A stretch of DNA of 64,000 bases from Adiantum capillus-veneris (GCA_014529385.2 CM043942.1:31862469-31926468), one strand, 5' to 3'; counted from the first letter of the stretch, positions 48,081-60,567 are shown. Notes: generated by a model from the sequence alone, not told the origin. Translations and numbers: made by a program.

Positions 48081-49722
48081 TGTCATCAAGTATCTAATAT
48101 CTAACCAACCCAAATGATTTTCTCATATTAAACTCATCATTTAATATGGGATAATAAACGGGAACAAGGGTTAGAATATAGACATGTGCTTACAGATCTA
48201 TCTCATCACGGGGCCAATGGTAAAGGGGCCCAAATGAGAGATGGTTTGCAAAGAGCAAGGTTAACTAATGAAGCTTAAAAGACCTTAGGGTTAGCTTCAT
48301 TAAAGACCTCCAATGGTTAGTGTTAAAAGTCCTTTTGACCTTAAGCAAGCTACGGTTGTGCTTGAGGTGAGAACCTTAGGCAAGCTAGGGTTGTGCTTGA
48401 GGTGGGAACCCGATCTAAACTTAGGCAAGCTAAGGTTGTGCTTGAGGAGAACCTTAGGCAAGCTAGGGCTGTGCTTGAGGTGGGAACCCGACCTAAACTT
48501 AGGCAAGCTAGGGATGTGCTTGAGGTGGGAACTCCACCTAAGGTGCTTGTCATGCTTGATGACTAAGGTACTTGAGGTACTCGTCACATTTAATGAGGAA
48601 GTTGCTTGAGAAGCTTCCTATGCATGGGGGGTAAGATGCTTGAGTCAAAAAGAGAACCTACTCACTTAATGAGGAAGTTGCTTGAGAAACTTCCTATGCA
48701 TAAAAATCTCAAAGTTAGGGGAATTCTAAAAGAGCACATGGGACACATGTCAGACTCTCACTAAGCTTAACCACATGGGTGCTTGAATTCTATTGGTTGG
48801 GCTAAAGAGGGGTCCAATGAGCTTTTACTTCCACCTAACAAATATCTAGATATTTTCAAGCTCTCTCTCTCTAAGGGGTAAGGAGGACACTTGTCAAAAG
48901 ACTACCCATATGCTTGACTGCATGCTGGATGTGATTGGCTAAGGGGAGAGGGGTCCAATGAGCTTGTAGCAAGTAGAATTTTTGCCCAAAGCAAGAAAGG
49001 GGGGTGCTAGGGGGATATACACCATCACACACACTCATTGGAGACACCATTCTCACTTGGTGAAAGTTGAGGAACACCACCTCCTTCTCCAAGCTTGCGA
49101 GAGTGAAAGCCCACACCAACACTCTTGGCTATGGAATGCAAATCCAACCAAGAGTCATGCTTCAATGCTTAAGCTTGCCATCTTCTCCATCTCCATTACT
49201 ATGCTATTATGTATGCTAGCAAGAAGAGTAATGATGAGTGAGGAACTACTTCTTTCTCCTATGGAATGTTTCTTCTTCCTCTTCCCTATCCTCATTCCCC
49301 GATAGCTCGCTCCACCTTCGAAGGTGTTTGAGGCCTTAGGACTGAGGCTTGGGATAGTTAATGCTTTCTTCAAGTTTATGTTATGTTATGTTTGTGATGC
49401 ATGAAGATTTCCATCTTCATTGCATCACCAAGGTCACAAGGAACACAAAGATTGTATTGTACCATGATGGGAGAAACTATAATACAAATGCCTATTGGAG
49501 GGGGGACCGGCTCCATATGAATCCGGTCCTCAACTATTGTCATGTTCTCTAAAATCTCTCTCTTGCAAAAGTATTGTTGATGCCAAGTTAACTAAGTACC
49601 ATGTTTATGTTGCTACCATCAATTAAGTTCACCTGCTATACTCACAAAGTAATCTCTTAAAAGTGCTTCACCTACTTTCCTAATTCCGCTACTCTCAAAG
49701 TTCATAGGCCATTTCCATTGCA
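48081..49722 (+). repeat. 5' LTR of the plus-strand chromovirus
   Basis: Starts TGTCATCAAG, ends TTTCCATTGCA. Between about 48,346 and 48,540 it carries five units of 33-45 bases beginning CAAGCTAGGGTTGTGCTTGA. Short open frames in it are not genes; the same frames recur in all four LTR copies. Confidence 0.92.
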
Positions 49723-49723
49723 T

Positions 49724-49736
49724 TGGTATCAGAGCA
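49724..49736 (+). other. primer-binding site, initiator-Met tRNA type
   Basis: TGGTATCAGAGCA directly after the 5' LTR, complementary to the 3' end of plant initiator tRNA-Met, which primes minus-strand cDNA in this class. Confidence 0.9.
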
Positions 49737-50136
49737 TTTGGTTTCTCTTTTCTTGCTTAAGAAGAGAGGTCGTTAAGTAGCCTATTAATGGTTGATTTTG
49801 TTAATTATATTAGGGTAAGTGGGACTGGGATCTATTATCGGTTTTGTTGAGCCCACTATGTGGGATATGGTGCACACGTCGGGAGCTTTGGACTTAATAA
49901 TGGAGTCTATTTAGACTTGCCTATGGCTTTACCATTATTGAGCCATAAGAAGTCCGAAAGGAGCTATCCCTCGACAACTTCGCTATGTTAGACTCACTCC
50001 ACTACTCTCTATAATTAACCAATTTGAGCCGTGGGTGTAGATACTTAAGTGCCTATTTTCAAAGGCTAAGAGGAGTAGCAACTAAGGTTTTGAATTGCCA
50101 AAGCATACACTAAGTAAACACGTAAGTTTAATTAGC

Positions 50137-51130
50137 ATGGTTGACAATAATCAAGAGAGGAGAATGAACATTGATAACTTTGATTTTACACATGGAGGTG
50201 CCAATGATGATGCTCCCATGTTTGTTAATTATCTTGTCACTAGGTTGCAACAAGCTATGTGCAACCCCACTTTGCAAGCCGAAGTTACTCAACAACTTTG
50301 TGCTTATGGGATTTCCTTTCCTCTCCAAGAGGAGAGAGAGCTTACGAGGCCTCTTGAAGAGACCCCCAAAAGAAGACTCTCTCCCATACGAGAGGAGGAA
50401 TCCAAAGATCAAGAAAGCAATGAATCCCTAAATTCCTCTGAAGATGTGGCTCCACGAAGAAGGAGGACTAAATGATCGCCAACTCCTCCCAAGAGGAAAC
50501 GGTTAACCCATAGTCCTTCTCCTCGTCACTCCAAAAGGGAAGAGAGGAAACCAAGGAAGAAAAGGGCAAGAAAGAGGTCACCCTCTTCTCCTTCTTCTTC
50601 ACCTTCCTCCTCTACCGATGAAAGGTATGACTATTCTCCTAGAGAATAGAAGAGGGGAGGACATCGCAAATCTTACCCTACATGGCGAAGGTCACAAAAG
50701 CTCAAGAAGTTCAAAGAGGGAGGAAAGAGTATCTCTTTTCTCACCTATGATGGAACCTTTGGTGCTACCGACAAAGTATTGGCTTTCATCCAACAATTTG
50801 ATGCAGCCTTTGGAGACGAGGGCTTCACGGAGTCCTCCAAGCTACGCACTTCCAAAAATCGGCTCGTCAATGGTGGGCTAGTCTTTGAGGCAATGGCGAA
50901 GCACCAAAGACATGGAAAACTCTACGAGTTCCCATCATGAAGCAATTCCTTGCAAGTGATGCAAAGGACAAAGTGCTCACCGAATGGCGGAGTTTAAGGC
51001 TTCTCTTTCATGAGTCTATCCACAAATATGTGGACAAGTTTTGGGATTTACATCTCAAGGCTACTGTCTTTCAAAAGATAGACTTTGCTGAGCAAAAAAC
51101 AACAATTTTGTGTAGGATTACCTGAGGAGA
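50137..51130 (+). pseudogene. chromovirus gag, 5' part (interrupted)
   Basis: Starts at a Met (MVDNNQERRMNIDNF). It runs through an Arg/Ser-rich stretch with stops at 50,473 and near 50,647, then the retrotransposon gag core in two frames: YDGTFGATDKVLAFIQQFDA, GNGEAPKTWKTLRVPIMKQF, WDLHLKATVFQKIDFAEQK. It ends PEEM at 51,130 where the inner element begins, and resumes AEYVNSQRP at 57,645. Gag forms the particle in which the RNA is copied. At least two stops and two frame changes disable it. Confidence 0.85.
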
Positions 51131-51135
51131 TGGCA

Positions 51136-51739
51136 TGTTAACCCTCATAGCTCACGGACACCCTATCACCTACGAGACGGACGTTGTAACCTACGGCGGA
51201 CATTGTATTATTTATTTGGTAGAGTCAGGTACCGGGCTTGTCGGTCCAATAGGAAAAGGGTAAGAGTGATCGCCGATGAGAGGCGCACTCTAAATGGAAC
51301 ATTCAAGGGATTAGTTGGCTAAGCATGGGCACCCAAGTGTGAATGGGGCGAGCTCATATAAAAGTCAACTAAACCTAAAATTCACTCATTCTCTCATTTG
51401 TGCAATAGAAGAGTGCTCTTGCTCCATCTCTATCTTCTTCTTCTTCATCTCCTTGGGTGTATGTGTGAGAGAGTGAGAGAGGGAGAGAGAGGGAGTGTGT
51501 GGGCAATTGAGCATTACGAAGGCACGACGGCGGTGAAGAGGTTGAGCGCGGCGAAGCGGCGGCTCCTTCTTCTTCGCGGCGAGGAATCCTCCACGAAGCA
51601 AGCGTAGAGCGGTGAGTGACACACCATCGACTTCTTTGAGCTTTCTAGTTTAGGCTTGTTGTGTGCTTGGAGCCATTTGTGGATCGCACACGGTGTATCG
51701 GCAAGTTCCTTGCATTGACACGTGCGACATACGCGCACA
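51136..51739 (+). repeat. 5' LTR of the gag-protease element
   Basis: TG...CA LTR with a TATA-like CATATAAAAG at 51,355-51,364, which suits transcription starting downstream within the LTR. It carries ten GA-rich bases near 51,480 that the 3' LTR lacks. Confidence 0.9.
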
Positions 51740-51740
51740 T

Positions 51741-51760
51741 TTTTGGCGCCGTTGCTGGGG
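51741..51760 (+). other. primer-binding site, tRNA-Asp type
   Basis: TTTTGGCGCCGTTGCTGGGG follows the LTR. All but one base match the complement of the plant tRNA-Asp 3' end (TGGCGCCGTTGCCGGGG), as used by Athila- and Tat-related gypsy elements. Confidence 0.8.
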
Positions 51761-52480
51761 AATGCCGTGCATTAAGCTCGAGTAGCACTCTGTCTTCTCC
51801 ATGGTGCAATTTCAATTATAGGAAAGGTAGGGAAGGAGTGTGTGTGTGTAAAAAAGAGGGATTTGGTGTTATACTGTGTGTTTTTTTTGTTAATGGAGTT
51901 TTCAAAGGTACTGTGTTTATTCTCTGTGTATTAAGGTAGTTAGTTTTCTTTGTTAATGGAGATTTCAAAGGTTCTGTGTTTATTCTCTGTGTATTAAGGT
52001 AGTTAGTTTTCTGTGTACAGTAAGTAGGAAGTAGATCAATGAGAGTTAATAGAGTGTGTTAGTGTGTAAGAGTAGGAGTATTAGTTAGAAGTAGTAGATA
52101 GAGTGTGTGTGTGCTCTCGCGCAGGCCGCGGCGACCTTATCCTTAAAATAAAAAAATAAAAAAACTCCCAGACCCAAGCCCAAGCTCACGCTTAGGCTTA
52201 GGCCTAGGCCTCAGTCGCCTTAAAAAAAAAACGAATTTAGCTTCACACGTAGCTAAAAATCAATTTTTTGAGGACCAACGGAACGTCAGATGCCCGAAAA
52301 TTGTGCTGTAAAGCACACAGCGACCCTTTAAGTGATACGCTCGTTTTGAGCTATCACACACTTTAATATAAAAAATCAAACATTAAAAAACATTCAAAAA
52401 ACATCAAAAACAAGAAAAAATCAAGTAGAAAACGGGGTGCAAAACACCCACAAAACAAAGCAAGTAACCTTTGAGGGTAC
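51761..52480. other. leader of the gag-protease element
   Basis: Noncoding stretch between primer site and gag, with AT-rich runs and duplicated GTTAATGGAGWTTTCAAAGG segments (about 51,891 and 51,954). No gene seen. Confidence 0.6.
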
Positions 52481-55400
52481 TTGCCGACACTTGTAGGGCA
52501 CCCAAAGCACATGTATTTACGCTCTGGTCGTGTGCTAGAGTCCGAACAACTAGCTAGTGCTTCGATTTACGGGGGTACTTACTATCCTTCCACGCCAGGG
52601 TCTACGCCCTCGGCGGGGACCCAAGGTAGTGCAACCCAAGACCCAAATATAGCGGCTAGCGACTCTTCCTCTGACTACGATATTATGGAAGAGCATCTTA
52701 CACAAAGCCCCGGGGGAACAAATGAAACTGTACCTAGCTGGGCCCAACAACCTGGAACTAGTGTTTTTAGCTGTTTGATGGAAACTTTTAGTAGAGCTAC
52801 GCGCTCTGAACCTACGGCTAGTGAAGTAAACGAAGGGGGTGGGGAAGTAGAATCACCATTCACATCTCCTGTAGACCCCACACTCCCTCAGAGTGTCCAC
52901 GTGGACATTCTACCTACCTCATTTAATGAGGGCCCTACAGAGCTACCACCTTCCAAAGTCACCTCTAAGGTAGCGGTGACTAAAAGTCAAAACACGGGAA
53001 ACAACATTGCATCCACCTCACGGCAACCCTCTAGTACACCAAGTTTGGACGGGGTATTTCTCAATGAAAATTGGGAATATGACCTACACACGGAGACTTT
53101 AACCGACCTATACATGGGCTACACATACCATGTCGGTTGGTTAGAAGTTGTACAATCCACATCTAGTGCCACTAGTCTAGAGGAACAACAACACATGATC
53201 TGCAATGTCATCCATAGGATTATCCAGTCCGAGAGGCAATATCGAGGAATAAACATACCTTCGACGGGTCCTATGCGATTTTTAGACACGGGCAAAGGGA
53301 AACAACCCACTCTATCAAAAATGGAGACTCCCCCAGTGAGTCCCATAGATCCCCCATATGTTGTTTCGCCAGGGGTCTCAATGCAATCTGAGCCCACAAG
53401 TGATAGCTTTACTTTTCCAAGTCTAGCTCATCTTTCCCTGGATGACACCACGGCTACCATGCCTACCCCAATGATGGGCATGCCGAGAAACACGCCATGG
53501 ACCTCATTTGTTAGTAAAGCACCACTACATGGTAGCTCAATGCCTGCAAAACAGTACCTACAAGTGTGTACCAATCGTATGCACCTATGGGTCGTCACAC
53601 TCATGTAGTCCCTACCCCTCCCATTGTTTCAACTACCTATGATCCACAACCACAATACACAAGTTCTTATTTCCATGGGACTATACCGGCTAGCATTAGC
53701 ATGTCACATCTGACGTCTACTATGCCTAGGGCCACCCATATGAACTATGGACCATCACATGGCACAACATCGTACCCAATGTGGAACCCAAGGGCTTCCT
53801 ATGCGCCAAGCCCAATGCCAATACCTACTCCACATGTAGTCTCTGGAGCACCTTCACCCACGATGCCTGCTCACTTAGGTGACTTGGCAACATTTGTTCA
53901 AGCTATTGGTCGATCTATTGCTGAGAATATGCGCAACACGCCTGATAGAGAGCCTAGAAGTAAGGCAGTACAAATAGCCAAGCTCACACAAAAATTTAGT
54001 GGAGACGGGGATGTGAGAAAGCATATCGAAGTGTTTGAACAAATATGCGATTCTCTAGGAGAACACAATGACCTACATAAGAGCAATGCTTTAAGCTTAA
54101 CCTTAAGTGGAAAGGCTGGGGATTGGTATAGAACCCTAAGGGTGGAAGAAAAAACGATTTACCTTACTCTTAGGAGACTGTTCTTAAAAGAATACATACG
54201 AGAGGGAGTGCTTTGGGGTGTAGCCTCTCAGCTCCAGAAAGCCCAACGAGAGGAAGGAGAGTCGGTGAGAGACTTTATAAGTCGCTTGAAGCGTTTGAAT
54301 TCTCGTTGTAATCCAAATGAGCGCTTCAACAATAACCAATTGCTTGATAGATTCATTAGGGGATTATGACATGAGGATATCTACAATGGCCTAGTCATTA
54401 GAGGTATCACCACTTGGGAAGCAGTCACCACCAATGCGATCCAATTGGAGGATAATTTAATGATTCAAGGAGAAAGAGTGTCTGTTGAGACTAAATCTAT
54501 TAGCTCACAAGCATCGGGGCATCAACCAATGACCCTAAAGCCTATTGCTAAGGAGCCAAAGATATCTGAGATGACTTTAGCAGATCTCACCAAGGCTATT
54601 CAAGAGAGTCTTAGAGACAATCGTGCTCCGCAAAACAATCATATGTATCCAAGAAGGGAGCAGCAATGGTGCTCAGTATGCTATGGACCGCATAGTACCA
54701 GTGAATGCCCTACTTTTAGAGTAAAATTCAATGGGAACTGCAATGCATGTGGAAGGTATGGTCATCAAGCTAAGGATTGCATAGTATTTAAGCGCACGAT
54801 GGCCAATAGACCAACCTTAGCATGGACAGACACACCTCGAGTGCTTGCATTGATGCTGGCCCCACCTCTTGAACAAACATCACAACATATGGTCCATAGG
54901 GCCCAAAATGTTGTTCAAACAACACCCTTACCACCTCCAGTGCTAGGACCGCAACCACCACATCCGAGAATCACTTCTGTGAATCAAGTGGGTTGTGAGT
55001 CATCTATTTCTTGTTTGAAAGGCTATGAGGAATATATAGATCCTAATATCGCCTATGGGATGGATGTGCTTGAAGAAAGTCCACAATACTACATGGAGGA
55101 CTATTGGGGACAAGTCAAACCTGTATATCAAGTAGCTGCTCTTGCGGCAAGAGGCCAAAATATCAATTACACTGCTAAGAGACCACCTCTTCAATGCTAT
55201 GAGTGTGAAGGTCCACATCGTGTAGCTGAGTGTCCTATTAGGCTACAAAAGAACGTCACACTAATGCAAACCAATCAAGCGAGCACGTCTACAATATCTA
55301 TACTCATGTGTAAGCGATGTGGCATAGATCAGTTGATTGCCCCATGTCCAAATAATCCAAATGCACCGAAGATCACGCCATTAAACTTGATTGAAGTTAC

Positions 55401-55731
55401 CGAGGAGCCATCACCAAGTACACCCGTGGTACCAATAAACGTACTCACACGATCGATGCTCCAAAAACAAAATTATATTCTTGAGGAAAAAGACACGGCA
55501 TCAATTGCCGAATCTCAGAAAAAGAAGAAAACACGAAGAAAGAGATCGCAAAAAGCAGCGAAGTCAGACCCCAGTTCAAAGACCAACATATGGACTGGTG
55601 ACGACCCTGTATATATGAACGATGCTGAAGAAGATTCTGATTCAGGTGAAACCATGGAGACCAAAACGACCACTAACATAGAAACCAACAAGGAAGATCT
55701 TCATGAGCCACAATGGCCAGGATCCAAATGA
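52481..55731 (+). pseudogene. gag polyprotein of the gag-protease element
   Basis: One long gag read in two frames. 52,481-53,608 is a Ser/Thr/Pro-rich N-terminal part (MYLRSGRVLESEQL). A single-base shift near 53,560 leads into 53,566-55,731. That part holds the retrotransposon gag core (AVQIAKLTQKFSGDGDVRKH, GKAGDWYRTLRVEEKTIY, SVRDFISRLKRLNSRCN) and knuckles CNACGRYGHQAKDC and, more loosely, CYECEGPHRVAECP. A TGA at 54,367-54,369 (GL*HED) interrupts it and looks like CGA to TGA. It ends in a Lys-rich segment. The product would coat the element RNA. Confidence 0.85.
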
Positions 55732-55790
55732 AGATAGGAACTTACCCAAACCCTACAGAGGAGATTGAGTGAGTCAAGCATTTAAGGAGT

Positions 55791-56660
55791 TTGGTAGAAG
55801 ATACCCAAAGGGATCTAGAATCAGCACCTAGGAAGATCCAGATTACAGACACCGTGTTCCCTACGCAACAACAACCTCACCAAGTCCATAGACCCTTGGA
55901 CATACCTAGTGTCATCCAAGAAGAAAGTGACTTAAAGTCATGGGAAAGTGGGCGTACTCACTTCTTGATGGAAAGAATGTTTACACAGGGACTACCTGAT
56001 CCTATCGAAGAAATGGAGATCCCATCTTCCCCACGTCAAGGGACTCAAGGCCAAAAGGTGCCGTTAAACATTGCCAAATTGATGGATTTCATGTCTTTAG
56101 AAGTTAGAACCACCATCATGTCCAAACTATATAAAGACCCTAAGCTAGTCTCAGCTCTTCGAGCCTTCCTCAATGGAGAACTGAAGTTTGGGCTACCACA
56201 ATTTGCCCAGATGGATGGAGTTGGCGAGATGCCAACAGAGGAGGAACACTTAGATCCACAACCCAACATAGATGAGAACCTTGTTATAGAAATACCTGTT
56301 AACAAGTTGGGACAATACTTTGAGGGTGATGAATCCATTGCGACCATACCAATCACTACTAAGGGATTAATTGTGAAGGGAATCCTTGATGGTGGCGCTG
56401 GGGTTAGCATTGTGACTAAAAATTGATGGGAAACTATGGGAAGACCTCACCTTGCGACCACAACCATAGTAGTGAAGATGGCCAATGGGTCTATTGTTAA
56501 ACCTATTGGGATGCTAGAAGATCTCAATATCAAGGTCTTTGGACATAAAATAAGAGTTACCTTCATTGTTATGGATTTCTCCAAACACACTATGCCATCG
56601 GAGATGATCTTAGGACGTCCTTTCATGAGGGAAGCAAAAATGGTGCATGACTGGTATTAA
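55791..56660 (+). pseudogene. retropepsin-like aspartic protease of the gag-protease element
   Basis: The frame holds a gag-protease linker and then a protease with active-site ILDGGAGVSIVTKN (DGG in place of DSG or DTG), VKMANGS and MILGRPFMREAKMVHDWY. A TGA at 56,424-56,426 falls just after the active site. The frame stops at 56,658, where polymerase would follow in a complete gypsy element. A 50-base tandem duplication (TGGTATTAATAGTCGAT at 56,652 and 56,702) marks that point. Confidence 0.8.
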
Positions 56661-57043
56661 TAGTCGATCTCTAGTGCCTTTTGATCTCTAGTGCTTACCC
56701 ATGGTATTAATAGTCGATTTCTAGTGCCTTTTGACCATTAAATTAGCGACCCTAGACTTGTTTAATTTTTTACCTTTATATATGTTTATGCATTTGATTA
56801 TATTGCAATTTAATGTTTATTGCTGACAAATTGTCTAAAATTCTGTTACCAATCAATTTGTCTGCCTAAAACTGCATATGCTTTTTAATCGCTTATGAGA
56901 ATGCAATTACTGTGCCAATGTTGTTTGATTTTGCAGTGACTGAAGAAGGCTAAGGAAATTCATCTCGAATGCTCTTCCACCTCGACGAACGAGCTTCAAC
57001 TCAATAGCTTCCGAGGACGGAATCTACATCAGGAAGGGGGGCA
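56661..57043. other. 3' noncoding region and purine tract of the gag-protease element
   Basis: No RT, RNase H or integrase sequence. The stretch ends in AGGAAGGGGGGCA (about 57,031-57,043), the polypurine primer for plus-strand DNA. Confidence 0.75.
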
Positions 57044-57640
57044 TGTTAACCCTCACCGCTCACGGACACCCTATCACCTACGAGACGGACGTTGTAACCT
57101 ACGACGGACATGGTATTATTATTTATTTGGTAGAGTCAGGTACCGGGCTTGTCGGTCCAATAGGAAAAGGGTAAGAGTGATTGCTGATGAGAGGCGCACT
57201 CTAACTGGAACATTCAAGGGATTAGTTGGCTAAGCATGGGCGCCCAAGTGTGAATGGGGAGAGCTCATATAAAAGTCAACTAAACCTAAAATTCACTCAT
57301 TCTCTCATTTGTGCAATAGAAGAGTGCTCTTGCTCCATCTCCATCTTCTTCTTCTTCATCTCCTTGTGTGTATGTGTGAGAGAGTGAGAGAGGGAGTGTG
57401 TGGGCGATTAAGCATTACGAAGGCACGACGGCAGTGAAGCGGTTGAGCGTAGCAAAGCGGCGGCTCCTTCTTCTTCGCGGCGAGGAATCCTCCACGAAGC
57501 AAGCATAGAGCGGTGAGTGACACACCATCGACTTCTTTGAGCTTACTATTTTAGGCTTGTTGTGTGCTTGGAGCCATTTGTGGCTCGCACACGGTGTATC
57601 GGCAAGTTCCTTGCATTGACACGTGCGACATACGCGCACA
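57044..57640 (+). repeat. 3' LTR of the gag-protease element
   Basis: Near-identical to 51,136-51,739, with the same CATATAAAAG box at 57,266-57,275. Chromovirus gag resumes directly after it. Confidence 0.9.
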
Positions 57641-59298
57641 TGGCCGAGTATGTCAACTCTCAACGGCCTGACTCTATCAGCAAAGTAATCCACCATACCA
57701 TGGTTGCTTCACGCATCAATTTCCAACAAGGGGTTAGACGGAATGTCAAACCCATGGAAAATAAAGACAAAAGTGATGCAAAGGGAAAAATTAATGCCCA
57801 AATGTTTTTCCACGGCCATTCCAACAACAACAACAACAATCGGTCCAAGGAGAAAGGAGTTTACAAAGGTAAAAATAAACTCTCTCCTGAAGAGCTTGAA
57901 ACTTTTTGCAAGGATCACAAATGTTTTAAGTGTGGGGAGCAAGGACATGGCTATCGTTCTTGCCCCAAAAGAAATGCTCACAATGAGACTCCTAGAGCTT
58001 CCACTATCGAAGCTTCAAAAGAGGATACTCATTGCAAAGGATCACCTCTCTCCTATGCTTGGGGAAAGGTAAGGGAGCATGATGCTTTCATCCTGTTTGA
58101 CCCTGGTTCTGGTCTCAACTTCATATCAATGGATTTGGCCACCAAGTTGGGCATTCAAGCTTTTGAGATGGGAGATGCTGTAACGGCTGATGCCGCTTTC
58201 AAGGGACAACAAGCGTCCGTTACTCCCTTGATTGGGAAGTTGAGGCTTCATGTCCAAATCTATGTCGACAAAGAAGACTTCTTCATCTCTCCTCTCCAAC
58301 ATGAGGATGTTATCCTAGGGATACCATGGTTCAACCGCATGGCTACCAACATGAAGTTCCCTGAAAGGAGAATCTACTTCACCTACAGGGGAAAGACTAT
58401 GTATATAGATGCTAATGAGTCTGGTTGTACTATACCACTTGTAAATCCTCTCGCCCTTGATAAATCAATGAAAATCTCAGTTTCTGTGTACATGATTTTT
58501 GTCAAAGAATCCCAAAAAGATCCTAATGTTTCATCAAAGGTGAATGGTAGGAATCAAGAAGAGTTAGACTTGTCTAACTTTCTAAAAGGATTCCAAGATG
58601 CGTTCATTGATGATATCCCTATGGACTTACCTCCAAAACGAGGGGTTGATGACCATCGAATTGAGCTCCTATCAGGAAGCTCACCGCCTAACAAACCTCT
58701 CTATCAAGTTTCACAAGCTCAACAAGAGGAGATCATGAGGCAAGTACAAGAAATGGTAGACAAAGGAATGGTGAGGCCTAGCTCCTCTCCCTTTTGCTCT
58801 CTAGTCCTTTTAGTGCAAAAGAAAGATGGTACATACCGCATGTGTGTGGACTATCGCGCACTAAATCATATCACTATCAAAAATAGATTTCCCATACCCC
58901 GGGTAGAAGATCTGTTTGATAAGGTACAAGGCTCTACCTACTTCAGTAGGATTGACCTTAAAAGTGGCTACCATCAAATAAGGATAGTGAATGAAGATAT
59001 CCTAAAGACGCCGTTTCGTACAACGTTTGGCCTTTATGAATATATAGTCATGCCTTTTGGCTTGACTAATGCACCAACTACATTCAATCGATTACTGGAG
59101 AAAATTTTTAGACCCTATCGCAAATTCACTGAAGTGTTCTTTGATGATATCATCATCTACTCCAATTCCTTGGAGGAATACAAGCAACATCTCCAAGTGA
59201 TTTTTCAAGCATTAAAGGAGAATAAGTTTTTTCTCAATCAAAAGAAAAGTGAATTTTTCCTTCAAGAGATTCAATACTTAGGTCATATTATCTCTTGA
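57641..59298 (+). pseudogene. chromovirus gag 3' end, protease and reverse transcriptase
   Basis: The open frame resumes gag at AEYVNSQRP, then zinc knuckle CFKCGEQGHGYRSC (about 57,920) and a protease region with FDPGSGLNFIS (DPG where DSG or DTG is usual) and VILGIPWF. The RT follows: LLVQKKDGTYRMCVDYRALN, FSRIDLKSGYHQI, VMPFGLTNAPTTF and the catalytic FFDDIIIYS (about 59,140). It is halted by TGA at 59,296-59,298 (HIIS*DG); the same frame then continues. The open frame upstream to 57,562 is LTR sequence and not part of the protein. Confidence 0.88.
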
Positions 59299-60567
59299 GA
59301 TGGTATCCGTATGGATCCATCAAAGTTGGAGGTAATAAAAGCATGGCCTAATCCAAGGAGTCTACATGAGCTAAGAAGCTTTATTGGTATGTGTGCATAC
59401 TATAGACGCTTCATAGCAAAATTCTCTCAAATAGCAGGACCATTACATGACTTAACAAAGAAAAACGTTAAGTATTCATGGACTGCTAAGGAGCAAAGTG
59501 CTTTTGACAAGCTGAAAGAGAAGCTTATCTCCCACCCAGTCCTTATGCTTTCGGATCTCTCAAAGCCATTTGAGGTCCAATGTGATGCTTGTGGTGATTG
59601 CCTTGGAGCAGTCTTGCTTCAAGAAGGGCATGCCATAGCCTGTGAGAGCCAAAGGCTTAACACGGATGAACGGGTCTTAGGCATTTATGAGAAAGAGCTG
59701 TTAGCTGTTCTACATGCCCTAGACACATGGAAGCACTATCTATTGGGGACTCCATTCATCTTACGAACATACAATCAAAGTCTCAAGTACTTCATGACGC
59801 AAACAAAGCTTTTTGACAAATAAATGAGGTGGGCAAATTTTCTTTCACAATTTAATTGTCACATTGCTCACATTATTGGTAAGCACAATCAAGTGGCTGA
59901 TGCACTTTAGGGACGACCAAAAGTTAATGCTGTGTCAATAGCAACTCACAATGATCTATCTTCTATGATAGATGAGTATGCTACTGACCCTAATTTTAAA
60001 GACATAATGTCAGCCCTTGCTTTGGGGAAGAAAGAGGAACCATTCACCTTGCAGGATGGTTATCTTCTCCATGGCAATAGGCTATGTGTTACCCACTCCC
60101 TTCGTGAGAAAGTCATGTATGAATCCCACGCTCCTCCCTATGCGGGGCATAGAGTCATTCAGCCTAATCTTCGAGGAGTAGAGACGTACTTTTATTGGCC
60201 TACCATTAAAGTGTACATACAAGAGTATGTTTCAAAATGTGTAGTATGCCAAAAGACCAAGTATGATAGACGGAAGAAACCCTGATTACTCCAGCCCTTG
60301 CTAATTCCTAATTCACCATGGGAGAGTATATCCATGGATTTTATCTTTGGAGTACCAAAATCTATCCATGGGAATACGGGAATATGGACAATAGTCGACA
60401 GGTTTAGCAAGCAAGCACACTTTATCCCTGTCAAGAAGACTATTAAGGCACACCAAATGGCAACTCTCTTCATATCACAGATTTTCAAACACCATGGATT
60501 GCCAACGTCCATCATGTTAGATAGAGATCATAGAATGACCAGTAATTTCTGGAAAAGGTCTCTTTGA
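59299..60567 (+). pseudogene. chromovirus RNase H and integrase N-terminal half
   Basis: Same frame as the RT. It reads the RT-RNase H connection (SFIGMCAYYRRFIAKFSQIA), RNase H (FEVQCDACGDCLGAVLLQEG, YEKELLAVLHALDTW) and, past stops at 59,821 (TAA) and 59,908 (TAG), the integrase zinc finger (HAPPYAGH ... CVVCQKTK). After a TGA at 60,283 comes the catalytic core (SMDFIFGVPKS, TIVDRFSKQAHFIPVKK, MLDRDHRMTSNFWK). A frameshift at about 60,560 ends this part. The RNase H Asp in QCDA is kept. Confidence 0.87.

Larger units (their letters stand above)
51136..57640 (+). mobile_element. gag-protease-only LTR retrotransposon (TR-GAG-like)
   Basis: LTRs 51,136-51,739 (604 bp) and 57,044-57,640 (597 bp), both TGTTAACC...GCGCACA, differing at about two dozen positions plus two small indels. 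The bases before and after are tggca and tggcc in a gag codon run reading PEEM|AEY, a duplication with one mismatch. The primer site TGGCGCCGTTGCTGGGG suits tRNA-Asp, and a purine tract AGGAAGGGGGGCA precedes the 3' LTR. The interior holds gag, two zinc knuckles and protease but no RT, RNase H or integrase, so movement would need enzymes from a relative. TR-GAG elements of this design are described in flowering plants. Confidence 0.88.

Noticed and set aside
48300-48609. Frames inside the chromovirus LTRs (also at 44,330, 44,610, 45,498, 49,155, 62,001 and 63,073) as genes
   Set aside because: They come from LTR minisatellites and LTR body and recur in every LTR copy on either strand.
51661-51939. 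ORF across the inner LTR and leader, and the LTR-derived start of the 57,562 frame
   Set aside because: LTR sequence read through by chance. The element's gag starts at 52,481, and chromovirus gag resumes at 57,645.
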